Assembly: GCF_900458435.1 (NCBI RefSeq)
Contig: NZ_UHCT01000001.1
Coordinates: forward strand, 2,232,001 to 2,296,000
Reading direction: 5' to 3'
Length of the DNA: 64,000 nucleotides
Origin: Staphylococcus carnosus
GTDB lineage: Bacteria; Bacillota; Bacilli; Staphylococcales; Staphylococcaceae
Positions 9,082 through 18,132 of this stretch are shown piece by piece. A model generated the notes under the pieces. It was not told the DNA's origin. It searched no databases and saw nothing but the letters and a program-made list of their open reading frames with translations. Numbering within the stretch: the stretch's first letter is position 1; the number at the start of each line of letters is the position of its first letter. The position numbers and the translations under genes are program-made.

Positions 9082-11253
9082 TTACCTATTCTTTTTATAA
9101 ATAGAAATGAGTTGCAACGAATTAAATTTAATATTTATACGCATTGCACCTTTTTGGAAATTGTGTTCACCTACTTCAAATTTCGGATTGTTTACACTTT
9201 TGATTTTCCGCTTCAAATATTCAGACCAATTGTATCTCTCTAATAATTTAGGAGATATAATTTTATTAATATTACCATATCTATAATCTGTGATTTCTCT
9301 TGTTACAAGATAATGTTTTCGTAATTGATTGTTTTTAAAACCTATACTGAAAAGTTGGCTGCCTTGATTAGTTAAATACAATTCATTCTCAATCACACGC
9401 CAATCGTAAAGCATTATTGCAAAACGTTCATCGTCTTCTGTAATGACATAAGACTTTTCTTCATAAAAGTAGAACGTTTTAAAATCTGAAAGTTGCTGAT
9501 ACAAAAAGTAAAGCGTGGTTTTTAAACCATTTTTATCATAGAGATATATTGTTTTACTGTTTGGCTGCTGTATTAAATCAACACCCATTCCATATAATGT
9601 GCCGTAAAACTGCATAAACATATACATCATTAATGGTGTACAGTCCAATAAACTTAAATCATCATTTATCAGATTGCGATTAGGCAGGTTAACTAAAATA
9701 TAACGACGTTCATCTAAATCCATTTCTTTCATTACCGCTTTAATTTCCGAGAGTTCTGCCACTTGCTTAATCGGTAAGTTATCGTACTCTTTTTCTAAAT
9801 AAGGATAATCCAACTTTTGATTGTCTATAAAGTAATATCGGAAATTAATACGCTTTACCGTGTTTCCATTGTTTTAAATTCTTCTGGGTTGTTAAAAAGG
9901 TTCGTAATATCAAGATTAAAATCGATTTTAAAATCTAATTCTTGCACACGCAACATCTGAATATAAATGTCTTTTAAAGATTCATGACGGAGACTGAAAG
10001 TAAATGATATATTCGGATTGGGCGATTTCATTGTTTTATAAATTGGATGATTTAAAAATCTTTCTGATTGTAATAAACCATTTTTTAAACAATCTATATC
10101 TGATTTATTTTCGATAGTGAATGAGGTACTCACTTGGTAGTGATAAATTGTGTTTAACAACTGGATCATTTCTTCACTATCTAACTTACGGTAGATTTTT
10201 CCAAATTAATATCTATTAACAGCATTACTTCTTTATCGAACTCAAAAATATCTTTGTATTTTCTTTCAATCAGCATCGCTCTTAATTCACTCATATTATG
10301 AATGTGTATCACCATGATAAATGGACGAGTGGGAGAGAAACGAGGCTGTAAATCATCAATATATACAATATTTTCTTTTTCATCTTGCCAGTCGCGCAAT
10401 TCTTCTGCGAGAGACCGAATGTAAGATGCTTTTTTCTTTTCAGGAAGCGGGATATTATAATCTTTCAGAAGGTACTTCATATTTTTTTGGAATTTAGTAA
10501 GCTTACGATAGACATTAGGCGTCATTTCCAAGTATTGTTTGAATTTCTTTGTGTACAAACTTGAATGGCTGAAACCTACCCTTTCAGATATATAACTGAT
10601 TGTATCATCAGTTGCATTCAAATATTCTAAAGATAGGCCAATTCGCAGCGTTTCTACATATTTTTTAAATCCCACATTGAAAATTTCTTGGAATCGCGCA
10701 GATAGTGCGGTCTTAGAAGTGAAAAAGGTTTTCGATATTGAATCTAACGTCAATTTCGAATCAATATAGGTATGAATATATTCTAAAATATCTCTATATT
10801 GATTATTGACCGAAGGTGTTAATTGAGAGGTAATATGATTTCGATCCACTGCAGCTTCTTCAATTAAAACAGAACAGATTTTGGTGATTTGTTCTGTCAT
10901 GATTTCTTCAGTCAGTGTTTCTTCGAGTTGATGCATCATTAAAATTGCGATACTTTTCTTTATATCTCTTATAGAATGAACGAGTTGCGTGTTGAACATG
11001 TAGTTATAAAAGCTTAGTCCATTTTCAATAAACCAATCACTTGCTATATAAAGTATCATGGTTGTTTCATTTTTTTAATTTGAAAAAGGTCATTATGATT
11101 AATGACATGTAATTGATCAGTTAAGGTATACATTTGTGTGAAGTGTTGAATTTCTGCAGTAGAATCTGCAGGCCATAATAATAAAATTCCATCATAACAT
11201 CTACTTAGGGGCAAACTGTCTGCCGTATATAATTCAATAATACTACTTCTCAT
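9082..11253 (-). pseudogene. rbf: rbf, AraC-family biofilm regulator, broken by three frameshifts
   Basis: Four consecutive open frames on the minus strand (11253-11056, 11059-10181, 10169-9855, 9813-9082) read as one protein when three single bases are restored. The second piece carries the AraC-type double HTH (SISKTFFTSKTALSARFQEIF and YISERVGFSHSSLYTKKFKQY). The joins are at an A7 run (11070-11076), an A5 run (10196-10200) and AAA (9863-9865), and adding one A at each gives roughly 724 residues, close to S. aureus Rbf as I remember it. Its position next to sarX also fits rbf. Rbf promotes ica-dependent biofilm in S. aureus. A full-length product is unlikely, although piece two could still make a HTH protein. 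Confidence 0.82.
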
Positions 11254-11460
11254 AACATAACCTTTAAATAAAATAAGCTCTTTTTCTGTAAAATCATTGA
11301 TAGTGTCTTTATTTTATTTCCTCTCCTATTAAATTATAAAGGATAAACCAACTCAAATTTAGCACAATTATTAATTAAAAACAAATTTTTAATAATAAGC
11401 CAAATTTAATGCTGTTTAAAATCACATAATGTGTAATTGTATAGTGTAATTCAGAAATAC

Positions 11461-11516
11461 AAAAAACAGTTGCTGATTACTTTATTAATATATATAGTAA
11501 TCAGCAACTGATTTTT
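11461..11516 (-). terminator. Intrinsic terminator downstream of the Bax-inhibitor-like gene
   Basis: 14-bp perfect arms CAGTTGCTGATTAC (11467-11480) / GTAATCAGCAACTG (11497-11510), with A6 on the left (a T tail on the minus strand). It insulates the rbf remnant from the upstream gene. Confidence 0.85.
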
Positions 11517-11543
11517 GTGAATATCTTTATAATATCCTATTTA

Positions 11544-12173
11544 TTAATCTCTAAACCGATTTGCTAAACTTAAAATATTGATGATGATATTAAGCAAGTT
11601 AACAAACAGATTGAAGCCCATTTCACTAGGTTCAAATTGTCCCCTTTTCAGGCGATTAAAATCATATAACGTATAGAGTAAAAATAATCCAACCGCTACA
11701 ACATTAATAATGGTATAGAAAATAGGGTTTTGGATAAAAAAGCCGATTAACGATGCAACAATCAAAGCAATTAAGACAACAAACAAATATTTACCAATGC
11801 TTGAAGCATCTTGGATAAAGAAATAACCTATTACTCCAAATGCTATAAAAGCACCTACTGCAAGCGCTACGTTTTTATAGAAAATTTCTGGACCTAAATT
11901 CTGCATATAAGTTGCAAATGAAGCATAAGCTAACAATCCAATTGCAATCGCATAAATATTACTTATAATAAACCCGAATCTTCTTGAGCGATTAATAAAA
12001 AGAGATATTAATATTAAGACAGTTAATCCGATTGAAAGAGGTCTGCGCCATTCTAACGGCAAGTATTGACCAAAATAAGTACCTATACCAAAAATAATCC
12101 AAAAGTACATAAAATAAAGCCATACTTTCGCATATGCATGAGATCTCGACATTGTCTGTGAGTGCTGTGTCAT
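11544..12173 (-). CDS. Bax inhibitor-1 / YccA-family membrane protein
   Basis: The 209-residue protein has about seven membrane segments. The C-terminal signature LFLLYTLYDFNRLKRGQF followed by a membrane segment LFVNLLNIIINIL is typical of bacterial BI-1 proteins, in which a buried Asp pair gates a pH-sensitive calcium leak in the Bacillus YetJ homologue. GGAGG lies nine bases before ATG 12173. It is monocistronic and divergent from the LysM-CHAP gene. The physiological role in staphylococci is unclear. Confidence 0.82.
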   Translation of the reverse strand: MTQHSQTMSRSHAYAKVWLYFMYFWIIFGIGTYFGQYLPLEWRRPLSIGLTVLILISLFINRSRRFGFIISNIYAIAIGLLAYASFATYMQNLGPEIFYKNVALAVGAFIAFGVIGYFFIQDASSIGKYLFVVLIALIVASLIGFFIQNPIFYTIINVVAVGLFLLYTLYDFNRLKRGQFEPSEMGFNLFVNLLNIIINILSLANRFRD

Positions 12174-12520
12174 AATCTAAATCCTCCAATTAAGTAATTG
12201 TAATTCGTTTTTGTATTACAATACCACATTCTTTTGATGAATAATAACAATCGTACGATTCTATAGAATATTACAATCATTACGATAAAACTTTCACATA
12301 ATGTCAGAATATTCTATCGAGCTTTGCTATGACAGTATTTTAAGAAATATTAACCTCTATAGCTATTTATTAAATAATATTACAAGAACATGACATTTAC
12401 CACAGCAATGAATTTTTTTGCTAAGATGTGGAAGTAAAGAAATACTAAGTTAAAAATTTATCATTACATACAAAGCGATTTATATAAATATGATAATTAA
12501 TATGCAAGGAGGAACCCCTT
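12174..12520. promoter_or_regulatory. Divergent intergenic region with weak WalR-like and palindromic elements
   Basis: This AT-rich stretch separates the BI-1 gene and the LysM-CHAP gene. ATTACA-N5-ATGACA at 12379-12395 is one mismatch from the reverse orientation of the WalR direct repeat, which often controls CHAP hydrolases. A 12-bp palindrome AATCGTACGATT lies at 12249-12260, and a longer inverted pair (ATAGAATATT / AATATTCTAT) lies between about 12260 and 12325. No clear promoter can be assigned, and none of these sites is certain. Confidence 0.35.
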
Positions 12521-13336
12521 TTGAAAAAGTTAGCAATTACATTTTCAGTTGCAACAGGTGCAGCACTAGCATTAACTCATCAAGATGCAGACGCTTCAAC
12601 CCAACACACTGTACAATCAGGTGAATCTCTTTGGTCAATCGCTGATCAATATGGTGTTTCTGTAGATAGCATTAAACAAGATAACAACTTGAGTAATAAC
12701 ATGGTATTCCCTGGTCAAGTCATTACAGTAAATGGCAGCAGCCAACAAAACTCAGGTTCTAATACAACTTCAAACACTGGCGGCCAAGGCGGCGCAACAC
12801 ATACTGTACAAGCTGGAGAGTCACTAGGTATTATCGCTGCACAATACGGTACTTCTGCCGAAGCTATTATGCAAGCAAACGGTTTGAATGGTAATTTAAT
12901 CTATCCAGGTCAATCTTTAACAATTCCTGGTGCTTCTGGCGGCCAAGGCGGCGGTCAAGGCGGTACACCTACTGCGACAGAAAACGGTACTACACCAACA
13001 TTCAATGACCAAAACTTATACGATTGGGGTCAATGTACTTGGCATGTATTTAATCGTCGTGCTGAAACAGGTCAACCTATCAGCACTTATTGGTGGAACG
13101 CTGAAAATTGGGCAGACAATGCTCGAGCAGATGGTTACACAGTGAATAATCAGCCTTCAGCTGGTTCAATTTTACAAACATACGAAGGCCCAGTAGGCCA
13201 CGTTGCTTACGTTGAACAAGTAAATGGCGATGGCAGCATTTTAGTTTCTGAAATGAACTACAATACTGCTCCAGGTGAAGTAGGATATCGTACAATTCCT
13301 GCATCAATGGTTTCTAGTTATAACTATATCCACTAA
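12521..13336 (+). CDS. Secreted wall hydrolase with two LysM domains and CHAP (SsaA-like)
   Basis: The 271-residue protein has a signal peptide ending near ADAS (residue 26), LysM 1 at 27-71 ([17 protein letters not shown]), LysM 2 at 94-137 ([17 protein letters not shown]), a Gly/Gln-rich linker and a CHAP domain from about 160. Predicted catalytic residues are Cys172 ([12 protein letters not shown]) and His227 ([11 protein letters not shown]). CHAP enzymes of this type act as amidases or endopeptidases on peptidoglycan, and the LysM repeats bind the glycan. The start is TTG at 12521 with AAGGAGG 7-8 bases upstream. Its partner position matches the SsaA-like gene near rbf in S. aureus. Confidence 0.9.
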   Translation: MKKLAITFSVATGAALALTHQDADASTQHTVQSGESLWSIADQYGVSVDSIKQDNNLSNNMVFPGQVITVNGSSQQNSGSNTTSNTGGQGGATHTVQAGESLGIIAAQYGTSAEAIMQANGLNGNLIYPGQSLTIPGASGGQGGGQGGTPTATENGTTPTFNDQNLYDWGQCTWHVFNRRAETGQPISTYWWNAENWADNARADGYTVNNQPSAGSILQTYEGPVGHVAYVEQVNGDGSILVSEMNYNTAPGEVGYRTIPASMVSSYNYIH

Positions 13337-13390
13337 TCAATACAAACTAAGAAGCTTTTTCTTATATCAAAAAACGAGATTAGATTACAC

Positions 13391-13729
13391 TTATACGTTT
13401 AACTCTTCATTTTCTTTCATTACTTCAATATGTTTTTCTCCCCAACCACAAAGAGAAGTTAAAATAGTATTTAAACTGCTTCCATATTCTGATAATTCAT
13501 ACTCTACTTTGGGAGGGACTTGTTGGTAAACAATTCTATTAATAATTTGATCTTGCTCTAATTCGCGTAATTGTTGTGTCAGCATTTTCTGCGTAATTTT
13601 AGGGATTGCGCGCTTTAATTCTGATGTACGCATTGTCCCCTCATCCTTTAAATGACATAAAATCACTGGTTTCCATTTACCACCAATCACATCTATCGTT
13701 GCTTCTACGCCAATATTATAATCTTTCAT
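13391..13729 (-). CDS. HxlR-family transcriptional regulator
   Basis: The 112-residue winged HTH has the HxlR signature: DVIGGKWKPVILCHLKDEG, ELKRAIPKITQKMLTQQLREL and VPPKVEYELSEYG. HxlR proteins respond to redox or electrophile stress; some use a conserved N-terminal Cys, but here the only Cys residues are C30-like (ILCHL) and in SLCGW. I chose ATG 13729 because GGAGGG is seven bases upstream. It is divergent from the MFS gene, with palindromes between that may be its operator. It probably represses the MFS and perhaps the aldo-keto reductase; this is inference from arrangement. Confidence 0.88.
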   Translation of the reverse strand: MKDYNIGVEATIDVIGGKWKPVILCHLKDEGTMRTSELKRAIPKITQKMLTQQLRELEQDQIINRIVYQQVPPKVEYELSEYGSSLNTILTSLCGWGEKHIEVMKENEELNV

Positions 13730-13750
13730 AATATATCCCTCCATTTATCG

Positions 13751-13812
13751 ATAGGTACTAAAAAGTACCTATACCACTTTTAGGTGCCTACAGCACTTTA
13801 AAGTACGTACTT
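13751..13812. promoter_or_regulatory. Candidate HxlR operator cluster
   Basis: Three palindromes lie in the divergent intergenic region: ATAGGTACT-N4-AGTACCTAT (13751-13772, perfect 9-bp arms), TAGGTGCCTA (13781-13790) and AAGTACGTACTT (13801-13812). The shared AGTAC core and the spacing suggest multiple regulator dimers. Confidence 0.6.
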
Positions 13813-13873
13813 CCTTTTCGTATCTTATGCTCATATAATAACACATATCAAGAAAAAAGAAAGGAACTATGTA

Positions 13874-15052
13874 ATGAATAAAAACAAATTCGCAATCCTT
13901 GCCCTTGCTGTCTCAGCCTTCGCGATTGGGATGACTGAATTTATAAGTGTCGGTCTTCTCCCATTAATTAAAGATGCTTTCAATGTTACTCTGCCACTCG
14001 CTGGTCTCACTGTTTCTATGTATGCGATTGGTGTTACAGTAGGTGCGCCTGTACTGACCCCTTTAACTAATAAAATGAAAAGAAAACATTTACTCATAGG
14101 TATTATGTTAATATTTATTATTGCCAATGCCTTAGCAGCGTTCTCATTTTCATTCAGCATGCTGCTTGCAATGAGAATTTTATCTGCATTAATGCACGGT
14201 GTTTTCATGTCTGTAGCAACAGCAATTGCCAGTGATTTAGTGACACCAGATAAACGCTCTAGCGCAATTGCGATGATGTTCACTGGATTAACTGTGGCGA
14301 CAATTACAGGTGCCCCATTTGGTACTTGGATCGGTCAACAATTCGGTTGGGAAATGTCATTTGTTGCGATTAGTATCATTGGCTTATTAAGCCTCATTGC
14401 TAACATCATCTTTGTTCCAAACGACCTAACAGAATACGATCAGGCACCCATGTCTGAACAGCTTAAAGTATTTAACAACAAACCATTACTGGCTGTTTAT
14501 TTAATTACAGCTTTAGGTTACGGTGGAACATTTGTAGTTTATACCTACCTTACAACGTTATTAACTAAATCACTTGGTTATAGCGATCATGCTGTAGTCA
14601 TTATTCTAATTCTTTATGGTGTAATGGTAGCTATCGGCAACACTTTAGGCGGTAAGTTTACAAATCTCAACCCTACAAAAGCTTTAGTATGGATATTCTT
14701 AATCCAAGCCATCATTTTATTACTTGTTGGTGCAACAGTTCATTACCATATACTTGGCTTAATCTCGATTTTACTCATGGGACTTTTCGCATTCATGAAT
14801 GTGCCAGGTTTGCAACTTATTGTTGTACTGTTCGCTGAAAAGGAAAATACCTCAACAGTCAACTTTGCTTCAAGCTTAAATATTTCTGCTTTTAATATCG
14901 GTATTACATTAGGATCTGTAATCGGTGGTTTTGTTCTTGAGCATTTTTCAATCATTTCCACTCCATATTTCGGCTTTTTAATGGTTATTTTAGCAAGCGG
15001 AATGATGTATTTGCTTCATAAAAAAGAAAGCACTGCATTAGTTGAATGCTAA
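13874..15052 (+). CDS. MFS transporter, AraJ/YdhP-like
   Basis: The 392-residue transporter has 12 predicted membrane segments. The N-terminus (FAIGMTEFISVGLLPLI) and loop motif (APVLTPLTNKMKRKHLL) are diagnostic of the DHA1 AraJ/YdhP/PbuE-type group, with ALMHGVFMSVATAIASDL in helix 4. Members export sugars, drugs or purines; the substrate here is not known. AAAGGA precedes the ATG. It is divergent from the HxlR regulator and followed after 149 nt by an aldo-keto reductase, suggesting an electrophile/drug response set. Confidence 0.85.
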   Translation: MNKNKFAILALAVSAFAIGMTEFISVGLLPLIKDAFNVTLPLAGLTVSMYAIGVTVGAPVLTPLTNKMKRKHLLIGIMLIFIIANALAAFSFSFSMLLAMRILSALMHGVFMSVATAIASDLVTPDKRSSAIAMMFTGLTVATITGAPFGTWIGQQFGWEMSFVAISIIGLLSLIANIIFVPNDLTEYDQAPMSEQLKVFNNKPLLAVYLITALGYGGTFVVYTYLTTLLTKSLGYSDHAVVIILILYGVMVAIGNTLGGKFTNLNPTKALVWIFLIQAIILLLVGATVHYHILGLISILLMGLFAFMNVPGLQLIVVLFAEKENTSTVNFASSLNISAFNIGITLGSVIGGFVLEHFSIISTPYFGFLMVILASGMMYLLHKKESTALVEC

Positions 15053-15200
15053 TTATTGAACTGATAATTAACTTCTTGCACAAGCAGAATAAAGAACATG
15101 GAAAAATCTTACCAATAAATCAGGAAACACTCTGATATTGAAAACATCATATTACTGAACAAATAAAAATAAAACTTTTACACATGAAAGGTGATCAATT

Positions 15201-16034
15201 ATGAAATACAAAACTTTTAACAATGATAATACAATGCCTCAATTAGGACTAGGAGTATTTAGAGTAGAAAATGACGATACTGCTAAAAATGCAGTAAAAC
15301 ACGCAATTGAAAGTGGTTATAGAAGCATTGATGCTGCTCTTGTTTACGGAAATGAAGAAATGGTAGGTCGCGGTATTCAAGAAGGAATAGAAGCTGCCGG
15401 CATTACACGCGAAGATTTATTTATCACTTCTAAATTATGGCTAGATGATTTCGGCCGTGATAATGTTGCCAAAGGTTATGAGACTTCACTAAAAAATTTA
15501 GGTTTAGACTATTTAGATTTATACCTTATCCACTGGCCTGGAACAGATAACGATTTAATGATTGATACTTGGAAAGGCATGGAAGACTTGTATAATGCTG
15601 GAAAAGTAAAAAATATCGGGGTCAGCAACTTTAACGTTGAACATTTAGAAACATTAAAAGCTCATTCTGAAATCCAACCTGTTATCAATCAAGTTGAGTT
15701 CCACCCTTACTTTACACAAGAGCCACTAAGAAATTACCTTAAAGAAGAAGGTATTCAAATGGAATCATGGTCACCATTAATGAATGCCGAAATTTTATCA
15801 GATCAAACCGTCAATGACATTGCTAATGAAATCGATAAATCTCCAGCACAAGTTGTTATTAGATGGAACATCGATAATGGTGTCATTACTATTCCTAAAT
15901 CAGTTACACCTTCTCGTATTGAAGAAAATTTAGATGTATTCGATTTTTCACTTACACCAGAACAAATGGATAAAATCTCATCATTGAATCAAAATAAACG
16001 CATTGGGCCAAATCCAGCTGAATTCAATGGTTAA
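15201..16034 (+). CDS. Aldo/keto reductase family oxidoreductase
   Basis: The 277-residue (alpha/beta)8 barrel enzyme contains the catalytic tetrad in its usual context: Asp in SIDAALVYGNE, Tyr50 within ALVYGNE, Lys of TSKLW and His of LIHWPG. NADPH contacts are expected from IPKSVTPSRIEENLDVFDF. It resembles the 2,5-diketogluconate reductase/glyoxal reductase branch (YvgN-like) that removes reactive aldehydes. AAAGGTGA precedes the ATG. It lies downstream of the HxlR-adjacent MFS gene and ends at a 21-bp hairpin. Confidence 0.92.
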   Translation: MKYKTFNNDNTMPQLGLGVFRVENDDTAKNAVKHAIESGYRSIDAALVYGNEEMVGRGIQEGIEAAGITREDLFITSKLWLDDFGRDNVAKGYETSLKNLGLDYLDLYLIHWPGTDNDLMIDTWKGMEDLYNAGKVKNIGVSNFNVEHLETLKAHSEIQPVINQVEFHPYFTQEPLRNYLKEEGIQMESWSPLMNAEILSDQTVNDIANEIDKSPAQVVIRWNIDNGVITIPKSVTPSRIEENLDVFDFSLTPEQMDKISSLNQNKRIGPNPAEFNG

Positions 16035-16047
16035 TTAAATCAAACGC

Positions 16048-16093
16048 AAATAAGAACGGGCGCAGCAAATCATTGCTGCGCCCGTTCTTATTT
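16048..16093. terminator. Bidirectional intrinsic terminator, 21-bp stem
   Basis: Perfect arms at 16048-16068 and 16073-16093 (core GAACGGGCGCAGCAA) with a four-base loop, between the convergent aldo-keto reductase and pit genes. AAATA/TTTAT flanks serve both directions. Confidence 0.92.
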
Positions 16094-16100
16094 ATATTAA

Positions 16101-17108
16101 CTATATAAAAATATGCATTATCCAATAGACGATTGCAGCTACAATTGCTGAAATCGGTAATGTAATGACCCATGTCACAATCATACGTTGTGCTGTATTC
16201 CATTTAACACCTTTCGCACGGTTAGCAGCACCTACACCAAGAATTGATGAAGATACAACGTGTGTTGTAGATAATGGGAAATGTAATGATGACGCTACAA
16301 AAATTGTTAATGCTGATGATAAGTCAGCTGCAGCACCATTAGCAGGACGGATTTTCATAATATTACCGCCCACTGTTTTGATGATTTTCCAACCACCAAT
16401 TGCAGTACCAAGACCCATAGCAGTCGCACATGCTACTTTAACCCACAATGCTGGTTCAACGTTATTACCATCTTGTAAGTTAGCAACGATTAACGCTAAT
16501 GTAATGATACCCATAGATTTCTGAGCATCGTTGGTACCATGTGAGAATGATTGTAACGCTGCTGTGAAAATCTGAAATATTCTAAAGTTGCGGTTTGTTT
16601 TTGTTAAGTTTGCATTCTTGAAGAAAATCTTAATGATGGAATACATAATGAAACCAACACAGAATGCAATCAATGGTGAAACGATTAATACGATAATAAT
16701 TTTAGTAAAACCTTGGAAGTGCAATACTGTAAATGAACCTTGAGAAGCAACAGCTGCCCCTGCGATTGCACCGATTAAAGCATGTGAAGATGAACTTGGA
16801 ATACCAAAATACCAAGTTAACAAGTTCCAAAAAATAGCGGCAAAAATTGCTGCCAGCACAACAACAAGACCATTCTGTAATTTGAATGGGTCTACGATGT
16901 CTTTAGTAATTGTTCCAGCTACACCTGTGAATGTAAGCGCACCGATAAAATTCATTACGGCTGCGAGAAGAATTGCGCGACGTGGCGTCAACGCTCTTGT
17001 TGACACTGCAGTGGCTACCGCATTGGCTGTATCATGGAAACCATTAATAAAGTCAAATATCAATGAAAAAATGACGATAGCTACAGTGATTATTAAAACA
17101 TAGTCCAT
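16101..17108 (-). CDS. pit: PiT family inorganic phosphate transporter
   Basis: The 335-residue, ten-helix protein has both halves of the PiT signature: FDFINGFHDTANAVATAVSTRALTP near the N-terminus and FSHGTNDAQKSMG in the second half, with PSSSSHALIGAIAG and LPLSTTHVVSSSILG re-entrant loops. PiT proteins import metal-phosphate complexes by proton symport. It lies 13 nt downstream of the DUF47 gene on the same strand, a widely conserved pair. A possible PhoP-type repeat lies upstream of the operon. Confidence 0.93.
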   Translation of the reverse strand: MDYVLIITVAIVIFSLIFDFINGFHDTANAVATAVSTRALTPRRAILLAAVMNFIGALTFTGVAGTITKDIVDPFKLQNGLVVVLAAIFAAIFWNLLTWYFGIPSSSSHALIGAIAGAAVASQGSFTVLHFQGFTKIIIVLIVSPLIAFCVGFIMYSIIKIFFKNANLTKTNRNFRIFQIFTAALQSFSHGTNDAQKSMGIITLALIVANLQDGNNVEPALWVKVACATAMGLGTAIGGWKIIKTVGGNIMKIRPANGAAADLSSALTIFVASSLHFPLSTTHVVSSSILGVGAANRAKGVKWNTAQRMIVTWVITLPISAIVAAIVYWIMHIFI

Positions 17109-17121
17109 AGTTTATAACTCC

Positions 17122-17739
17122 TTAGCTATTTTTCATGATAATTGTTTCGAAATTATTTGCTACAGCTTGGCATTTATCTGCAACATCTTCTAAGCTTTCA
17201 TATATATCTTTAATTTTAATTAATGTAATTGGATCTGTTTCACTGTTGAAGATATGTTTAATAGATTGTCTTAAAATACCATCACAGTTTGTTTCAAATT
17301 CTTTAATATTGATAGAATGAATACGCATATGCGAAAGTTTCTTCTCTACTAATAAACCAATTGCTAACTTCATTTCAGCTACAGCTTTTTGAATGTTGTC
17401 AACAAACTCAGCCATATATTCATCTGAATATTCAATTGAATACATCTCAAACATAGCAGATGTTTCCTCCATTGCATCTAATACATCATCGATTGCGTTA
17501 CATAAAGATAAAATATCTTCACGTTCAATTGGGGTAATAAAAGTTTGGTTTAAATCTGAAATCACTTGATGCATTAATTCGTCACCATGCGATTCATAAG
17601 TTTTAATGTTGTCAGAATAAGCTTTTAAATCTAAATGAGTATTGAAATCCATCTTACCGAACTCGATAGCAGCGCGGTCTAGATTAAACACCATTTCCTC
17701 TAACTTAACCATAAACTTATCCTTTTTCTTATTAAACAT
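17122..17739 (-). CDS. PhoU-like DUF47 family protein (Pit accessory)
   Basis: The 205-residue, all-helical protein begins MFNKKKDKFMVKLEEMV and has the PhoU-like repeats with acidic metal-binding patches: LCNAIDDVLDAMEE in the first half and IKIKDIYESLEDVADKCQAVAN near the C-terminus (TIGR00153/DUF47). Such proteins accompany Pit and probably regulate its activity. ATG 17739 is chosen because GGAGGG is seven bases upstream; an in-frame ATG at 17799 lacks a site. It is first gene of the DUF47-pit operon. Confidence 0.88.
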   Translation of the reverse strand: MFNKKKDKFMVKLEEMVFNLDRAAIEFGKMDFNTHLDLKAYSDNIKTYESHGDELMHQVISDLNQTFITPIEREDILSLCNAIDDVLDAMEETSAMFEMYSIEYSDEYMAEFVDNIQKAVAEMKLAIGLLVEKKLSHMRIHSINIKEFETNCDGILRQSIKHIFNSETDPITLIKIKDIYESLEDVADKCQAVANNFETIIMKNS

Positions 17740-17909
17740 TGAAAAACCCTCCATTTTCAGCGATTGAGACCAACCACATTCCGTAATTTGAAAATTCATT
17801 TTCTGTTATTCTTCAAAAATTTCTAAAAAATAGTAAGAAACTAAGTTTCATACCCTCGTATGTAAGCTTCAAACTAAATTTACCTTCCTAAAAAGAAAAT
17901 AGCATAAAA

Positions 17910-17966
17910 TTTACATCTCTACAATTATATTTACAAAATCTTAACAATAGCGACATATGATTTACA
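17910..17966. promoter_or_regulatory. Candidate PhoP direct-repeat site upstream of DUF47-pit
   Basis: TTTACA (17930-17935), five bases, then TTAACA (17941-17946) match the TTAACA-like repeats with 11-bp period bound by PhoP in Bacillus. Further TTTACA copies lie at 17910-17915 and 17961-17966. The rest of 17740-18088 shows only AT-rich sequence. Confidence 0.4.
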
Positions 17967-18088
17967 TTTACCGCCCCTTTTTGTTTTCAATGTATTTTCA
18001 CAATAGATGAATTGTACCATTAATTCAATAAAAGAACATTTCTGAGTTCTATTTTGTTATAACCTTCCGCACTTGCATTTACACAAAA

Positions 18089-18126
18089 AAATACTAAAAG
18101 AACTAATAGTAGCTCTCTTAGTATTT
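18089..18126 (-). terminator. Terminator of graRS-vraFG side (after vraG)
   Basis: AAATACTAAAAG (18089-18100) / CTCTTAGTATTT (18115-18126) with an A run on the left, hence U-rich on the minus strand just after the vraG stop. Confidence 0.75.
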
Positions 18127-18132
18127 AAAATG

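Noticed and set aside
12249..12300. Possible Zur-like half site (CAATCATTACGAT) near the LysM-CHAP gene
   Set aside because: Only one half matches; three mismatches in the other half make it unconvincing.
12379..12395. WalR site for the LysM-CHAP gene
   Set aside because: One mismatch in the repeat and no clear promoter near it, so kept only as a weak note.
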